This document shows positions 23,401 through 35,600 of a DNA stretch of 64,000 nt, piece after piece; the first letter of the stretch is position 1; the number at the start of each line of letters is the position of its first letter. The notes beneath the pieces were generated by a model. The model searched no databases, was not told where the DNA came from, and saw only the letters and a list, made by a program, of their open reading frames with translations. The DNA is from Cerioporus squamosus (lineage: Eukaryota; Basidiomycota; Agaricomycetes; Polyporales; Polyporaceae): assembly GCA_022592435.1 (NCBI GenBank), contig JABYQS010000001.1:806001-870000 (forward strand), given 5' to 3'. The position numbers and the translations under genes were made by a program.

Positions 23401-24557
23401 AGCTAGAGCCTTCGTCTCAGCAGGCGCGCAGCGACAGCCAGCAGTCCATGGCATCTACGTCGTCTTCGCAGTCTAATCTAGGTTTCTTTGGGCATGCGAG
23501 CAAGCTCGTCAGCAGTGTGTTGGGCGGCGGCAAGAAGGGCAAGCCCGAAGTCAAGAGCCTCCAGCTGGCTGCTGCCGCTGCAAAGAAGGTTCGTTTGTTT
23601 TGTTGTCCCGACTCCCCTGTTTCCTCACTGATGTGTTTTCAACAGCAACAGGAAGAGCAGGAGAAGAAGGCGCAGCGCCTCAAGGAGATGGAGGCTCGCC
23701 GTCAACAGGCCATGCAGCGCAAGGCGGAGGAAGAGAAGGCCCGTGCCGCAGAAGAGGAGCGCAAGATCAAAGAGGAGGCAGAGCGTCGCAAGCGCGAACG
23801 CGAAGAGCATACAGACAAACGGCCCCTTCGAAGCACGACGGCGGCTACGAAGAAGGTGAGGTTCAGTATTTCCAACGATGTTCGTTTGTTTGATACCAAC
23901 GGAACTCCGCAGAACGAGGACGACACCACGAAGCGGAAGCTTGGTGCAACTACTTCGCAGAAGCCCCCGTCGAAGGACAAGAAGGACACGGCTGTGCCCC
24001 GTCCCGTTGCTTCGAAGCCAACGCTGAAGTCTGCTCTCAAGCAGCCTGCTGCAGGCTCGTCCAACCCTGTCACGCCCGGTGCTGGCAAGGCGCCGCTGAA
24101 GTCCGTCAAGCACGCGCCTTCGTCAAGCAACATGAAGATCCCTCCGCCAGCTCCAGCAACGGGCAAAGGGAAGGAACGCGACGTTCAGGAGCCGAACTAC
24201 CCGCAGCCGACCCGGAAGGCTCCAGGCCCCCCTCCCCAAGAACCGCGTGTGGCAAGCGAGACCATCGAGCTACCCGATATCAATAGCGAGTACTCGGACT
24301 CAGACGACGAGGACCGGCCGAAGCGCGACCTTCCGGACTGGGCGAAGAGCCCGGATATCGCGGCGGCGCTGCAGCAGCAAAGTACCATCAACCCCGACGA
24401 CATCTTCGGGCGCATTGGGCCGCTACGGATGGAGGAGATCTTCCGGACGCGGCACAGCCGGTTCAGGGCGCGCACGAGCTCGGCGAATTGGACTGGTACG
24501 GACGAGCTGACGCAGCACGAGGAGAAGGAGTACGCCAGGCGAATGGGCTTCAAGTAG
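20406..24557 (+). CDS. SLI15: Inner centromere protein INCENP/Sli15 (chromosomal passenger complex scaffold)
   Basis: Scaffold that binds and activates Aurora B/Ipl1 at centromeres and the spindle midzone. The C-terminus carries the Aurora-binding IN-box: DIFGRIGPLRMEEIF, then the activating FRARTSSANWTGTDELT with the Ser-Ser pair, and EYARRMGFK. Upstream, near 23650-23820, is a charged single helix or coiled coil (QEEQEKKAQRLKEMEARRQQ...). The N-terminus opens MDGSRPGEPGVIAWCNSIRF with a hydrophobic FDWLDNYLEDFLEGP helix, consistent with the survivin/borealin-binding segment. Introns are 20742-20790, 22023-22077, 23335-23393 and 23589-23645. With these, the exons total 3,932 nt, one short of a multiple of three; the frame changes between GDAEKEARKP and KASESFSKLK near 20893-20899. 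One lost base or a weak 50-nt intron would explain it. Confidence 0.9.
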
Positions 24558-24855
24558 GCGAGTAACGCCTCCTAGTCCTATGTACACTGGGGTTTAAGGT
24601 GCCTTCACCCTCTATCTCTCTACCGCATTAGTTCGCAGAACCTCCGTCGTGGCAAGCATGGATTTGGTTTCTATGAGTCCGAGTATGATTTCATGCAGGA
24701 TCCACATACGCATTCATTGTACAATAGACGCAAGCAGGCGGCCGGCAATAGAACGTGAGTGTAACTACATACTACAGGACGTACTGAATAATAAGTGATG
24801 TAACGTATCCAGTAATCCATATCTATGGGTATCATCCGTGTTTGAGCGACAGTGC
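24558..24855. other. Convergent 3' flanks of INCENP and the TPR-MYND gene
   Basis: Spacer between two converging genes; only 3' UTR sequence expected and no coding signal seen. Confidence 0.5.
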
Positions 24856-25513
24856 CTACGATATCTCGTACCGACAGTAACGCTTGTGTCGTTCGTAGTC
24901 GTCCTTTTGGCAACTGTGCGAGCAATAGAATGCGGCCTAGCATAGAGAGGTGAATGGCGGCAATTGTACAGGCGTGCATCTGACTAACCTTGCAACCACC
25001 ACAGATGCAGAGGTCTGTAGTTCTGAGCAGCCCCCTAGAGCACTGGATGCGCACGCTCAGTCATATAGGATACCCGAGCCGTGTGGCAGGGAGCAGAAAC
25101 ATACCGAATAGTTCCCGCAGCGCATGTCATCGGAGCTCCCAGCATCTTGAGAGCCTTGGCTTTCAGCAGCTCGCTCTTCGCCCGCTGCACCCGCGCGAGA
25201 TTCTCGCGACTGGTGGCAATCTCCTTAAATCGCGTATGGAGCCGCTGATGTCAAGCGACTTAGTGAACCACTGCTCGGCCTCGTCAAAGCGGCCCATGTG
25301 CAGGTAGAGCTCGCCAAGGCTGTTCCATATGTTGGCGAGGGTGGCATGCGATGCGGGCGTAGAGGGGTCGATAAGGTCGAGTGCACGGTGGTAGAAGCGT
25401 TCGGCCTCGTAATGGCTGCCCCTGGCGTCGAGTTGGCGAGCCTTGCCGGCGAGGGTCATGGCCTCGGAGAGTGCGGATTCGTCGGGCGACGAGGAGAGGC
25501 TGCCGGGATCCAT
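24856..25513 (-). CDS. TPR plus MYND zinc-finger protein, two apparent frame breaks
   Basis: Three exons (25513-25105, 25042-24989, 24936-24856). The N-terminal half holds tetratricopeptide helices (GSHYEAERFYHRALDLIDPS, LANIWNSLGELYLHMGRFDE, AEQWFTKSLDISGS). The C-terminal half is a MYND finger: RCGNYSC, LCICGGCKAAFYCSHSCQ, ending KRYCRYEIS. Between them, ATSRENLARVQ and LKMLGAP match the usual family linker, but the frame must change twice: near 25223-25230, at an AA run, and near 25131-25133, at a CC run. The exons total 544 nt, two short of a multiple of three, which fits two lost bases. Such proteins are numerous in Agaricomycetes, with unknown roles. It is either an intact gene with sequence errors or a recent pseudogene. 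Confidence 0.75.
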
Positions 25514-26094
25514 GTCAGGCTGGGAGGGCGTCGAGGCAAGGAGGAGAGATAGGGTGCGGAGAGCGGGGAATGGAGAGCATCAGTGGTATCGGTAGTGAGG
25601 GGCTCGGAGCGGAAGGGCATCGGAGGACAGACTGCCGACTCCGGAATGGAACGGTCACGTGCTCGTGTCCACCTTGTTGCGACGCGACACGCTGCTGTCA
25701 GTCCTGTCTTGAACCCGACCGTCGTATGGTGAGCCCGACTAAAACTTCAGTCCAGTTCAAAACGCGACCACCAGGCACGCCTGCATCTGGATTCCGACCC
25801 TCACAAAACAGACCAGAGCCTACGTCAACTGCCAATTCATCACAACTTCCCGATAGGATGCTGTCGTTCCGCGACATTGTCCAGCTAGCTGGGACTTACG
25901 GTCAGTGCTGTCTTTAGCCTGTATCGCAATATCTACGATGCTTTCGGTCCTGCTTGCTAGCATCCGCTGGCACTGTACTCGCGTCCAGGGGAGGCATGTT
26001 GACGTATAAAAGTAACCCTGCTGCACGGTGAGTCCCTACCATCCCACCATCCTCTCCTGCAACACGTCTACTCACTCCATCTTCGCTCGTCAAC
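25514..26094. other. Intergenic between TPR-MYND and aspartic protease genes (divergent)
   Basis: Divergent promoter region. The only clear element is the TATA box ahead of the protease gene, annotated separately. No coding frame with family character. Confidence 0.5.
26005..26012 (+). promoter_or_regulatory. TATA box of the aspartic protease gene
   Basis: TATAAAAG, a consensus TATA box, lies 90 bp before the protease ATG. A TSS about 30 bp downstream would leave a leader of roughly 55-60 nt. TATA promoters are usual for regulated secreted enzymes. Confidence 0.65.
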
Positions 26095-27589
26095 ATGTCC
26101 ATTCAGGCTTCATTTATACTCCTTTCTCTCGCGTTGTCATCCGCCGCTGGCCCGGTGCTACATGGCAATGGCGGCAGCGTCGCGCTGAACAAGCGTCATC
26201 AATTGACTTCCAATGACGGCTGGTTTGATCACGATATGGCCGCTCGACAGGTCGCTCGCGATCACAAGTAAGGATTTACTTATACCGATCCTTACCTCTG
26301 CTGATGTCCGGCACAGCAAGCACCGCAGCAACCTCATCAATCTAGAAAAGAACCGTGGTCGTGACGCCTTCAACGAGGGGGCGGACATCCTTAGTCCCAT
26401 AGATTACACCGCAAGCCATCCTAGCCAAAAGCGCCAAGCTGAGTCTCTTACCAACGAGGCCAACGACGAGTACTGGGCAGGCACCATCAACATCGGGAAC
26501 CCTGGTGCCTCGTTCTTGGTTAACTTCGACAGTGAGTATCGCCAGTTCCGGGGCCCGCACGAATACAGCATGCAAACCAGATTTATAGCCGGCTCAGCCG
26601 ACCTTTGGGTCCCATCTACGAACTGTACGAACAGTGCGTGTGCGAAGAAACAAAAATACTCCTCGTCAGCGTCATCCTCCGGCATTCCCACCAGCAGCTC
26701 ATTCACCATCAAGTACGGCGACGGATCTACAGTCTCGGGGCCCGTGTGGACAGAAAATGGTGCGTAGATTATCTTTAATGATCCTCACATATGATGAGCC
26801 AGACCGGGATACTGAACTACGCCTGTGCAGTCGTCGCCGCAGGCGTGAAGGTTGCGGCCCAGTACTTCTCCCCCGTCCGCTCCCTCTCACCTATGTTCGG
26901 AGATGAGAAAGCGGACGGGATCCTCGGGCTCGCTTTCGAGGCTATCTCCAACATGCACAAGACACCTTTCCTTCTGGCAGCTAAGAATCAGGGGACCATC
27001 AAGTCTGCCTCCTTCGGGTTCAAGCTAGCGAAAATCAACTCCGAGCTCTACCTCGGCGGCACGAACCCAACCTTGTATACTGGAGAGATCGAGTACCACA
27101 GCGTCACCGGGAAGACCGGATACTGGCAGATCGGCGGTGGAAACGTACTCGTCGGCAACACGCTTGTCGCATCGGGCTTGGCCACGATCATCGACTCGGG
27201 CACTACTCTCATCTACGGTCCCCCGGACCAGGTCGGTGCACTCTACAAGAACGTCCCCGGTGCCGCTCCGTACACGCCCATGGCCGGTTTCTACTCATTC
27301 CCGTGCGCATCTATTCCTTCAAACATCGCGTTCAACTGGGGTGGCAAGAGCTGGACAATTTCTGCGGCCAAGTAAGTATCCTGTTCCTGCTCCTTTGGGA
27401 TCCAACTGACTTTGCCTCAATAGCATAAACGCTGGCAGGATTGGTCTCACGCAGTGCGTCGGTGCCATCGTGGGCAGGGACCTCGGACTTGGCAAAAGCA
27501 CTTGGCTGGTCGGTGACAGCTTCATGAAAAATGTCTACACCGCGTTCTCTTTCGACAAGAACTCTGTCGGCTTCGCCACCCTTAAGTGA
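26095..27589 (+). CDS. Secreted pepsin-like aspartic protease (A1, polyporopepsin type)
   Basis: Extracellular acid endopeptidase. Five exons (26095-26267, 26317-26531, 26589-26759, 26831-27371, 27424-27589) give 421 residues. The signal peptide MSIQASFILLSLALSSAAG is followed by a propeptide of about 80 residues ending near QKRQAESL. The mature enzyme starts around NEANDEYWAGTINIGNPG. The first catalytic motif, FDTGSADLWVPS, is split by an intron inside the Thr codon. The flap is KYGDGSTVSG, and GILGLAFE is present. The second catalytic motif is IIDSGTTLIYGPP, and the C-terminus WLVGDSFMKNVYTAFSFDKN is canonical. Both active-site aspartates are intact, and the length matches polyporopepsins. 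Confidence 0.96.
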
Positions 27590-27736
27590 TACCCTGTGCT
27601 GGCCGCAGAAAACCCACCCATGTATGCATTCCAATGTATGGTGATCATCGAGTCAAGTAATAGATATCCAAAACATCCGTGATGAACAAACCCCCCATCG
27701 CACGAAGTCCGTATGTTGCGCACTGCCGTGCGACGT

Positions 27737-29012
27737 CTACTTGATCCTGTTGAGCTATCGGGATGTCAATGGACGATTCGACATGTAGGGAGGCATGTAC
27801 TCACCCTCTGAGTGTTGGTGAAGAGGTGTTGGTCAAGACCGTCAGTCTTGGTCGTAATACGGTCGATGCGCTGGTTCTGGGTGTCCAGTTCGCCGCTCAT
27901 CGCCGTTCCGAGGGCCTTCAGCCTCTTCGTCACATCCATGATCTCGTCCAGGTTATCATCCAGCTCATCCTCCAGTTGGTCATCCTCCTCGTCTGCCTCG
28001 AACTGGTACCGTTTGCGCTGCTCCTTGCGCGCGTCGAGCTGCGCCGCAGTGCGGAAGCGTCCACTGCCTCCCGCGCCACCACCAATGCCCTCGCCGTCGT
28101 CCTGGTCGCGCATGCCGTACGTGGCAGCGCGGCCGAGGCGGTCCTGTGTGCCGCGGACATCGCGCATCGCGAGCTCACGGTTCGCGCGCTCCTCGTCGTA
28201 GCGGTCCATGATCTTCCGCTCCTCTGCAGCGCGCTTCGCGTCCTTGTTGCGCGTCCAGGTGGGGATGAAGATCGAGCGATTAAGCTGCTTCAACTCGTCG
28301 GTCTTGTCCGCAGCCCGCTGCGAGTAGCCCTTCGAGATATCCAGGTGGCGCTCAGTGTCCGCGAGTTTCTCTATATCACCGCACGTTTAGGGGCAAGGCA
28401 ACGCGGGCGGTCAGCATGTTAGCATCGCTCCTTGATCAAGGCGGAACTGCCATAAGGGTCACGTACCGGACTGAGAACCGAGCTTGTTAACGGTGTTGCG
28501 CGCAGTCTCCTCCGCCTCCCGTGCAAGACGCAGCGCATTGCGCGTCGAGTTCACACTGTCTTGCTTCAGGTAGCGCATGTCCTGCTTGATGCCCTCCACG
28601 TCCTCCTCATTCTCCTCGCCGGGAGGCGGTGTCCCGCGCCCGCCACGCCCGGGACCCCTGGCGGGCCCATCGTCAAAGAAGCGGCCGGAGCCCGCCTTCT
28701 GTGGGTTATAGCCTGCGAAGAGCTCGCCGCGATCCTGGTCGATGTTGCCCTGGCCACGGGAGTATCGATCGCCGACGGCGTCTTTGCGGGTATAGCGGTC
28801 GCCGTAGTTGGTTGGGGGTGGTGGGACGGGCGCGCTGTATGGGTCGCCATCGCGGCTGGGGACGTACGTGGCCGACGTTGAGCGGGAAAAGTTGGATGGC
28901 GGGCGGGGGAGCTGCTGTTGGTGCCCCTGCCACCTAAGAGCTCCTGGCGCTTTGCATCCTCCGACTGGACGGCTGGAATCAAGGGCTTGTCCTGCTTGCG
29001 GAACCAGGACAT
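27737..29012 (-). CDS. SEC9: Plasma-membrane t-SNARE Sec9 (SNAP-25 family), one apparent frame break
   Basis: Qbc-SNARE that pairs with syntaxin and synaptobrevin in exocytosis. Exons are 29012-28467, 28370-27805 and 27754-27737. It starts MSWFRKQDKPLIPAVQSEDA; a Pro/Gly/Arg linker contains ELFAGYNPQKAGSGRFF. The first SNARE helix includes EDVEGIKQDMRYLKQDSVNS and ARNTVNKLGSQSEKLADTER. The second includes LDDNLDEIMDVTKRLKALGT and QRIDRITTKTDGLDQHLFTN, ending TQRLNRIK. There is no membrane anchor, as in yeast Sec9. The exons total 1,130 nt, one short of a multiple of three; the frame changes near 28919-28926, between ELLGGRG and a PRPPSNFSRS region, beside runs of C and G. One missing base is the simplest explanation. 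Confidence 0.9.
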
Positions 29013-29315
29013 TGTGGCTGGGGATGAGCTAGACGGAGGTGGTGGTGGAGGTAAGAGACAAGACGAGAGGCAGTGGTGGGCTGTTGCTGGGTGCGACTGC
29101 CACAGCTTCTTATAGGGCGTCACGTGCACGGGTACTACAGCGGGTTCCGTAACGCTCTAGCAGTCGTTCCCCTCGGAAACGCTACAAATCAGAGTGTTAG
29201 ACTGTTCGAAACATCGTGAACAACGCACGCGGTGTATTGGACCCGGCGGAAAGCCAGAGCGGCGTAAGATGAGGTAAAATGTGAGCCCGTATATACAACG
29301 TCGATATGTAGTAAA
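29013..29315. other. Intergenic: SEC9 promoter and MPP10 3' flank
   Basis: About 300 bp between two leftward genes, with no supported feature. Confidence 0.5.
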
Positions 29316-31877
29316 TCACGTCTTGCCTGGCCCCCGCTTGCCCTCCACCTCTTTACTCTTCTTACCGACAACAGTAACGCCCTTCCCGCTCTTGACAAGT
29401 GTTTTCAGCGCAGCCTCCTTTTGTCGCTTGACGTCGCCCAAACCCTTCGGCCGGCCGAACTTCTGCACGCTCTTGTCAATGGCATCACGCGCCTTCTTGT
29501 TCGTCTTCTTCTGTTTGTTCCGAAGGGCGCGCTTCTCCGCGGGAGTGAGCTCACTGCGTGCACGCATATCACTCGAGGCTGGCGCGTAAACTTCCTCTGG
29601 AGCGAGCATAGTCGAAGTCGCCTTGGTTGTCGGAAGAGCGGACTCCAGCGTCGCAGCCGCCACGTTCGAAACACTGGTGATGGTCGCCTTGGGCTGGGAC
29701 ATCCGGCAGAGTCAGCCGCCGGTTACGAAGATAACAGGTAGACAGGACACTCACAGCTTTCGGAGTAAAGTGCGCATTGCAGAGCGCATCAAGCTTACTG
29801 CAAATGTTCTCCCACAGCTTCTCGATCTCCTGGTGTTCCTTCTTCAGCTTACCGTCCCGGTCCTCGCCAGTAGCACCACCCGTCTGCGCAGCGGTGTACT
29901 CGTCCTCGTAGATCTCGGCCAATGACTGCTTCGACTTCGTATCCTGAAGCTCGAAGAAACGCGATGGCAAGAACGGCTTGTCGTCCACGGGTCGTTTCCG
30001 CACAACGTCGTCGAACTGATTGTCCAGAATGCGCGCCTTGATGCGCTCTTCCAGACTATGGACGACTTCTTCCGTTATAACGGGCACAGACTTAATGATC
30101 CGCTCGAACTCCAGGTCCTCCTCGAGCAGCGAGTTCTGTGGACGTGATCGCGAGGTCGCCTCGCCCATCAGCGTCCATTCCTTCTTCCCGACGTTCTCTT
30201 CCTCGAGAGCGGATATCTCTTCTCGCAGAGCTGCCATCCGCTTTTCATAGGTAGACAGACCTAGACAAGATGTCAGATGTTGACGTCACGAATGCAGCGA
30301 ATTGCGCTCACCTTCTTGTACGTTCTCTTCATCGTCAGCGAACAGATCGTCCTTCAGGCGCTCCATAGTCGCCAGGCCTGACTGCTCATCCTCTTCATCA
30401 TCCATAGACACGTCCTCCCCATCTTCTTCGGCCTCTTCAGAGTCCGAGTCTAGCGGGCCCTCATCCTCGCCCATCTCCTCGTCCTCGTCCTCGTTGGAGT
30501 CGACGCCATCTTCATCCTCATACTCAACGTCGTCCTCGCCATCATCTTCCTCTTCTTCGTAGAACATCGCAGATACAGGGAGGTTCTTGCCCTTCGCCTT
30601 GATCTTTCGCACCTTGACTTCTTCGTGGAACCGTACCTTGCCCGTGGACGAGGAAGGCTTGTCTGCAACCTTGGGCGGCTTCGTTGCTACCTGCATCTTA
30701 CGACTTGGTGGCTCGAAGAAGTCCCTGTAGAACAGCTCTGAAAGCGTGTCAGCCAAGACGAACACAGGCAAACTGCAAAAAGGCATACCTCCCCCACCCT
30801 CCAAATCCTCCTCGTCGAACGCAGTGGTGTCATCGACGGGGGCGAAGTAATCGACAGGCTCGGCATCATCCTCTTCGTCTTCATCGTCATCATCCTTGCT
30901 TAGCCTGCCTCTTGAGACGTTCTTCGATTCTGCGGCCTCAATTTCGGCGTTGAAAGCGGCAAGGTCGAAGAACCCATCGTCGAGCACAGGATGCCCACCG
31001 CGTTTGGGCTTCAACTTCAGTGTGCGTTTGCCCCCGCTGAGGAATGACGGTTCGGCCTCCAGGTCTTCCTCATCCTCGTCTTCCTCGTCAGACGGGTCTC
31101 GCAGCCCCTGGACATCCTCGCCCAAGTGTGCGTCCTCCGTGCCGTCCTCGTCCTCTTCACTCTCGTCCTCTTCCTCTTCGTCTTCTTCATCCTCGTCGCT
31201 ATCATCCTCGTCTTCTTCATCAAATCCCATACCCTCCAGTTCGTCAGGGTCGAAGCCTTCGTCAATGAGGGCTTGTCGCATCTTCTTCAACTCGTGTTCG
31301 TCCTCCTCGTCCCCTGAGCCATCCTCGTCCTCTCCGCTCTCTGCCTCCTGAGTAGGTCCGTCCAGAGCATAGTCGAGAACGTCACATACGTTCTGCGCAC
31401 GGAGTTCGAGCTCGGCCCAAATCTGCTCGTCGCTCATTCCATCTACAAACAGCTCCGCTATCGGTGTCTCTTGCAGCGAGGGTAATGGGAATTGTGCAGC
31501 AGAGGGAGGAGTCGAGCCACGCTTGCGTTTGCGACTTGTGTCAGCGGTTTGGGAGCGCGTCTGGGGTGCATGGTTCGGGGATATGGAGGTGAGCAATTCG
31601 TTCACTTTGTTCGTAGCATTCGGCTCGGTCGTGAGAGCTGTTGCGTTCGTACGATAAGTCGGATATTGACGACGACTTCATAACATGCATGCGTACCGAG
31701 ATCGAAGATGAATTTTGTAGCATCCAGTGCAGCCTTCCGGAGGTCTTCGCTGCCGGTGGCTAGTGCCTCTGGTCTCTCGCTTACAAGCTTGGAGAGATTC
31801 TCCAGCGCCGGGGGAAGAGGAACGGATTTTTCCAGTTGAGTCGACCCTTCAGTAGGCATACCGGAGTCGACAGACAT
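29316..31877 (-). CDS. MPP10: U3 snoRNP / small-subunit processome protein Mpp10
   Basis: Nucleolar scaffold that, with Imp3 and Imp4, is needed for 18S rRNA processing. The start MSVDSGMPTEGSTQLEKSVP is fixed by exon 1, which splices (VCA-free join DLALTTEPN) into NATNKVNELLTSI. Long Asp/Glu tracts (about 30420-31330) are typical of the family and include FDPDELEGMGFDEEDEDD. Conserved elements are YRDFFEPPSRK, GKVRFHEEVKVRKIKAKGK, GLSTYEKRMAALREEISALE, VITEEVVHSLEERIKARILD, PSRFFELQDTKSKQSLAEIY and LDALCNAHFTPK. The tail RALRNKQKKTNKKARDAI is basic. About four short introns. The acidic tracts give long serine-rich shadow frames on the other strand. Confidence 0.94.
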
Positions 31878-32244
31878 TGGACAAGGAAGGCGAGGAAGTG
31901 ACCGCAGGACGCGGAGCGGAGGAGGAGGGAGGACGCTAGTATCAGAGCTTAACAGCGCTTACCGGCTATGAAGCACGAAAATAAATCCCAACGTCAGTAA
32001 GGTATTGACTCGATGGTAACAAATGCTACTAAGCAACTGTTAGTCCGGGCTTCACTCTACTCTTACCCTCTAAGTATCATCCACTTTACTACTTATGAGA
32101 CAACACCGCTACTTCGCCCTCAACATTCTCGTGCCTCAATTCAACGGGCATTGCTTGAAGGTCCTCAAGTGTGGTGCAATTATGTATTCCCAAATTCCAT
32201 GGCCTTCGTCGACTTATACAAGAACCTTCGCACGCGTCCTCAAT
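31878..32244. other. Intergenic: MPP10 promoter and amidase 1 3' flank
   Basis: A/T-richer spacer between two leftward genes; nothing recognised. Confidence 0.5.
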
Positions 32245-34401
32245 CTAGTCACGTCCTGAAGACGACAGTGCCGCGTCGACCACCTCTCCAATGCCAAGTA
32301 CGACCTCCTCCTGTAGTGTAGGTCCCACGAGTTGGATTCCAACGGGAACGTCTTTGTAGATCTCCGGGTCATCTTCAGATCGAGGAGTTAAGTACAGGAA
32401 AAGACGAGGACCGGCCCAGCGCAGACAAGTACTCACACATTCCATGAACGTCCTCGTCATCTGTGCTCCAGAATGTCTCACGAACCGGTTTGACGTCGAT
32501 CCTAGGATCGACCTTAGTGACTGGTATGATCAATGCCGGATAGTCCACAGTGTTCCAGATCAGTGTATAGAGGGAAGACCTGGCGAAACGACTCGGACGT
32601 TACATACTTCTGCGGATGTCGAGAAAACTACCACATACCTCTTCTGCCCGTGGGGGACAGCGGCGTAGGGCGCAGGGGGACAGATCAGTGCGTCAATGGG
32701 TCGCCCGGTGCCTGTCAACGACGCAGTCGCTTGCCACCGGTCGAGCATGTGCTTTCGCAGTTCCCGCCGCTCCTTGTTCAACTGCCAGACCTGATACGCA
32801 CTGAGCGGCTGGCGAGGTATGCGGAAATCCGGGATCACGTTCGGGTCCGCGTTCGGGTCCATCGAGTGGATGAGCGGCTCCCCAGTCGTCAGACACGAGT
32901 TGTAGTCTTCACTTCCGTCCGCGAGCCAAAATGATCGCTACAGTGGTCCGATCAGGGCCAACCCACTAATGGTACTTATGCCCATAGTGACAGACACACC
33001 GTGACGGCAATGTATTCGGAATGCCTGAGTGACTTCCACTCGATGACTAGGCATGCAATCAGCATCGCAGCCTCCGAGACGCGAAACAACAGACATTGCG
33101 CTCACCAGAATGGCCAGCGGCCTCGAGCGCCTTCTTCGTAATCTCGAGGGCTCGCAGGATGGGCGGATGAGGCTTGATGGTGCCCTCGTCCCACATCACG
33201 CCAAAGCATAGCTTCTTGCCTCCACCGTGAGCCTTCAGCTGATAGTCGTCTTGAGACCACGGCTTTGGTATGGTGTTCGGGCAGTGTCGCCAAGGTTCCT
33301 GTTCCAGGACGCTCCGCATGTACGTCGTCACGCCGGACAAGGAGGTGCTGAGAGGGCCGAACGCGGTCGCGACGGACTCCTGGCCGTCCAAGGAGTTCAC
33401 GGCACCGTATGAGGGCATCCGATGGCTTGAAGGCCTGAAGCCGTACAAGCCGCAGAAATGTGCTGGGATGCGGATCGAACTGCATATTGAGAACCACGTC
33501 AGGCCCACGCTCCCTTACGTTCTGTGCAGCTGAGACTTACCCGCCTATGTCACTTCCGACCCCCAGGACACTGCCGTGCAATGCGATGAGCGCGCCCTCT
33601 CCGCCGCTGGAGCCACCGGGCGTCAGGCGACGATTGAAGGGGTTTACTGTGCGACCGAAGACGTTGTTGTAAGTCTCGCCCCACTGCGGAACTGTCAGCC
33701 ACTAAATTGAGTCCATAGATCAGGAGGCTTGCCATCAATGTCTGGGGTACGTTCGTGCGAACGTACAGGACAGCACCCGCTTGCAGAAGCAGCTTGACGA
33801 GCACAGCGTCCTCTTCAGCGTACTTCCCGATCCAAGCGGCGTACCCTGTCTCCGCGTGTTAGCCGCAGTATTCTGAACGAAGTACCACAACTTGCCCATT
33901 GTGGTCTCAAGACCCTTGATCTTGAACTGGTCCTTCAGCGAGATAGGGAGCCCATGGAGAGGGCCTATCACTTTGCCGTGTTCTTTCAAGTATGCATCGA
34001 GTTCAGCCGCTCGCTCGAGAGCCTTGTCAATGAAGATCTCGGTCAAGCAATTAACCTGAAAGACAGCTCTTTCAATCAAGACAGCGATAGAGGAGAGATG
34101 AGAAAGAACGAACAAGCTGATGAGCTACGATAGCTCTCTTGCTGAAGGCAGTGGTAACTTCGACGGCCGACCACTCTGCTGCTGCGAGCTTTTGCAGCAG
34201 CACGGTCACATCTGATACTTCGGTGATCTCGAGCTCCCTCTCTGTGAGCAGGCCGCAGGTCCGAGGCACGTCTATGACACTCGTCTGTCCTTCCGGTACT
34301 GGAGGAATCAGCCACTCCTTCGGGATGGCAGCCTGCTGACGCTTCCTCTTGTCCGCAACTTGCTCCCGCCAGTGCAGCTGCTTGTCAGACTCGGACGCCA
34401 T
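32245..34401 (-). CDS. Amidase-signature enzyme 1 (fungal acetamidase type)
   Basis: Hydrolyses a small amide to carboxylate and ammonia; the substrate is not predictable. It starts MASESDKQLHWREQVADKRK, continues with PPVPEGQ and LTERELEITEV, and shows the amidase Ser-cisSer-Lys triad: Lys in GLPISLKDQFKIKG, cis-Ser in LTPGGSSGGEGALI, and the nucleophilic Ser in VGSDIGGSIRIPAHFCGLYG. C-terminal parts read ADGSEDYNSCLTTGEP, TGTGRPIDALICPP, then VDYPALIIPVTKVDPR and PVGIQLVGPTLQEEVVLG. About eight introns; most join cleanly. No signal peptide, so it is probably cytosolic. A paralogue lies at 48193-50353. Length, about 570-580 residues, suits fungal acetamidases. Confidence 0.93.
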
Positions 34402-35600
34402 TGTACAGGAATGCGATAGTTGAGGAGAGGTGAGCGAAACCGCTACAGAGATAAGGAGTTCAGTGAGAGAGCGTCTGTAGGAACTACCCCAGTTATAAAG
34501 GAGCCTTGTGAGTCATGGGTCGCGCGATCGTCCTCAGAAGGTACGAACTTCTCATGACAGTCCCAAGGCATGCTATATCGATTACCCAGGAACAGCGCGA
34601 CAAGCGGGCAGCGGCTGCCCGAGGTTAGACGCTTTCCTACATCACTGGCATGGGCAGACAGGTGGCGGCCGCGAGACTCTAGAGGGCAGAAGAGGGCGTA
34701 TCGTTGATCGCATCGTCCCGAAGGTCGAGTTCCATGCAAAAGACTGCCTTCTCACTAGCAGTGATCTCTCGGCCATGGGCATAGAGGATTTCATGGTCGC
34801 GTGAAGGTAAGCAAAAGCAACGAGCATCCTCTGTTACATAGTGAAGGGCGCGACCGGTCTGTCTGTGGCGATGAGTATAAATATGTGTTCGGTAGATACG
34901 GAGATGCGTGAATGCACATACTATGAAGGTCGACACGGCCATGACGAATGGTGTGTCTGCGCGCAAAGGTGCGCCCGACCTTGTCTTGAAGGCGCATACG
35001 GAAGGTGAGGAGACCAACTTCCAAACTGAACGTCTGTACCAGTGTGGCACGATGCGGAGAGAAGCGACACTCGTTGTCAAGACTCCTTATTCCTGGCTGG
35101 CAGCTACGTGAAGCTTTGAAAATTTGAAGACTCAGATACGCATAGCGAGTGTCGAAATGGTCAGAGAATACGCAGAGACGTGGAGTCGAGACCGCGGTCC
35201 TTGTTTGCTATCCAAGAGGCGCCCATGCGGGCCTGTTTAGGAACAATGGGATGGGGGGCACCCTCGTTACTCGAGCCTCTTTGTCGTCGACTGCTGCATT
35301 CCCCGCCGTCCTTGTCTTTATTGTTCTCTCTGAATTGTCCAACGCTTCTCCCGACATGGCGCACACACCGCCTCTGGCTGGCGCACAAGCGACTGCATAC
35401 TTAAGACCATTCGCCCCGACCCTGGTCCCTCCATTGTTCCTAGTCTACGACTCCGGACACCGACTCAACCTATCCAACTTGCTCTGCAGGCAGGGTTCAC
35501 GTTCTCTAGACTTTAATTCACGACAACCAGACGGTTTCTTCCTACTTCAGGTCTCTAGACTCCTTGCACTCGCTCCTGTTGCTCCATACTTGCTCTCACT
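34402..35600. other. Intergenic between divergent amidase 1 and the four-TM protein gene
   Basis: About 1.2 kb. The amidase TATA box lies at 34494-34501. A second A/T-rich TATAAATAT near 34875 has no convincing gene on either side. From about 35400 to 35600 the + strand becomes CT-rich, as a leader of the next gene. Confidence 0.45.
34494..34501 (-). promoter_or_regulatory. Probable TATA box of amidase 1
   Basis: On the minus strand the sequence reads CTTTATAACT about 95 bp before the amidase start codon, a usual distance for a fungal TATA element. Confidence 0.5.

Noticed and set aside
18934..25513. Idea that the genes from MRPL32 through INCENP to TPR-MYND form a functional cluster
   Set aside because: Roles are unrelated and orientations mixed; neighbours by chance.
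30302..31351. Long serine-rich rightward frames
   Set aside because: Antisense shadows of the Asp/Glu tracts of MPP10.
34443..34739. 98-codon leftward frame upstream of amidase 1
   Set aside because: Overlaps the amidase TATA region and has no family features.
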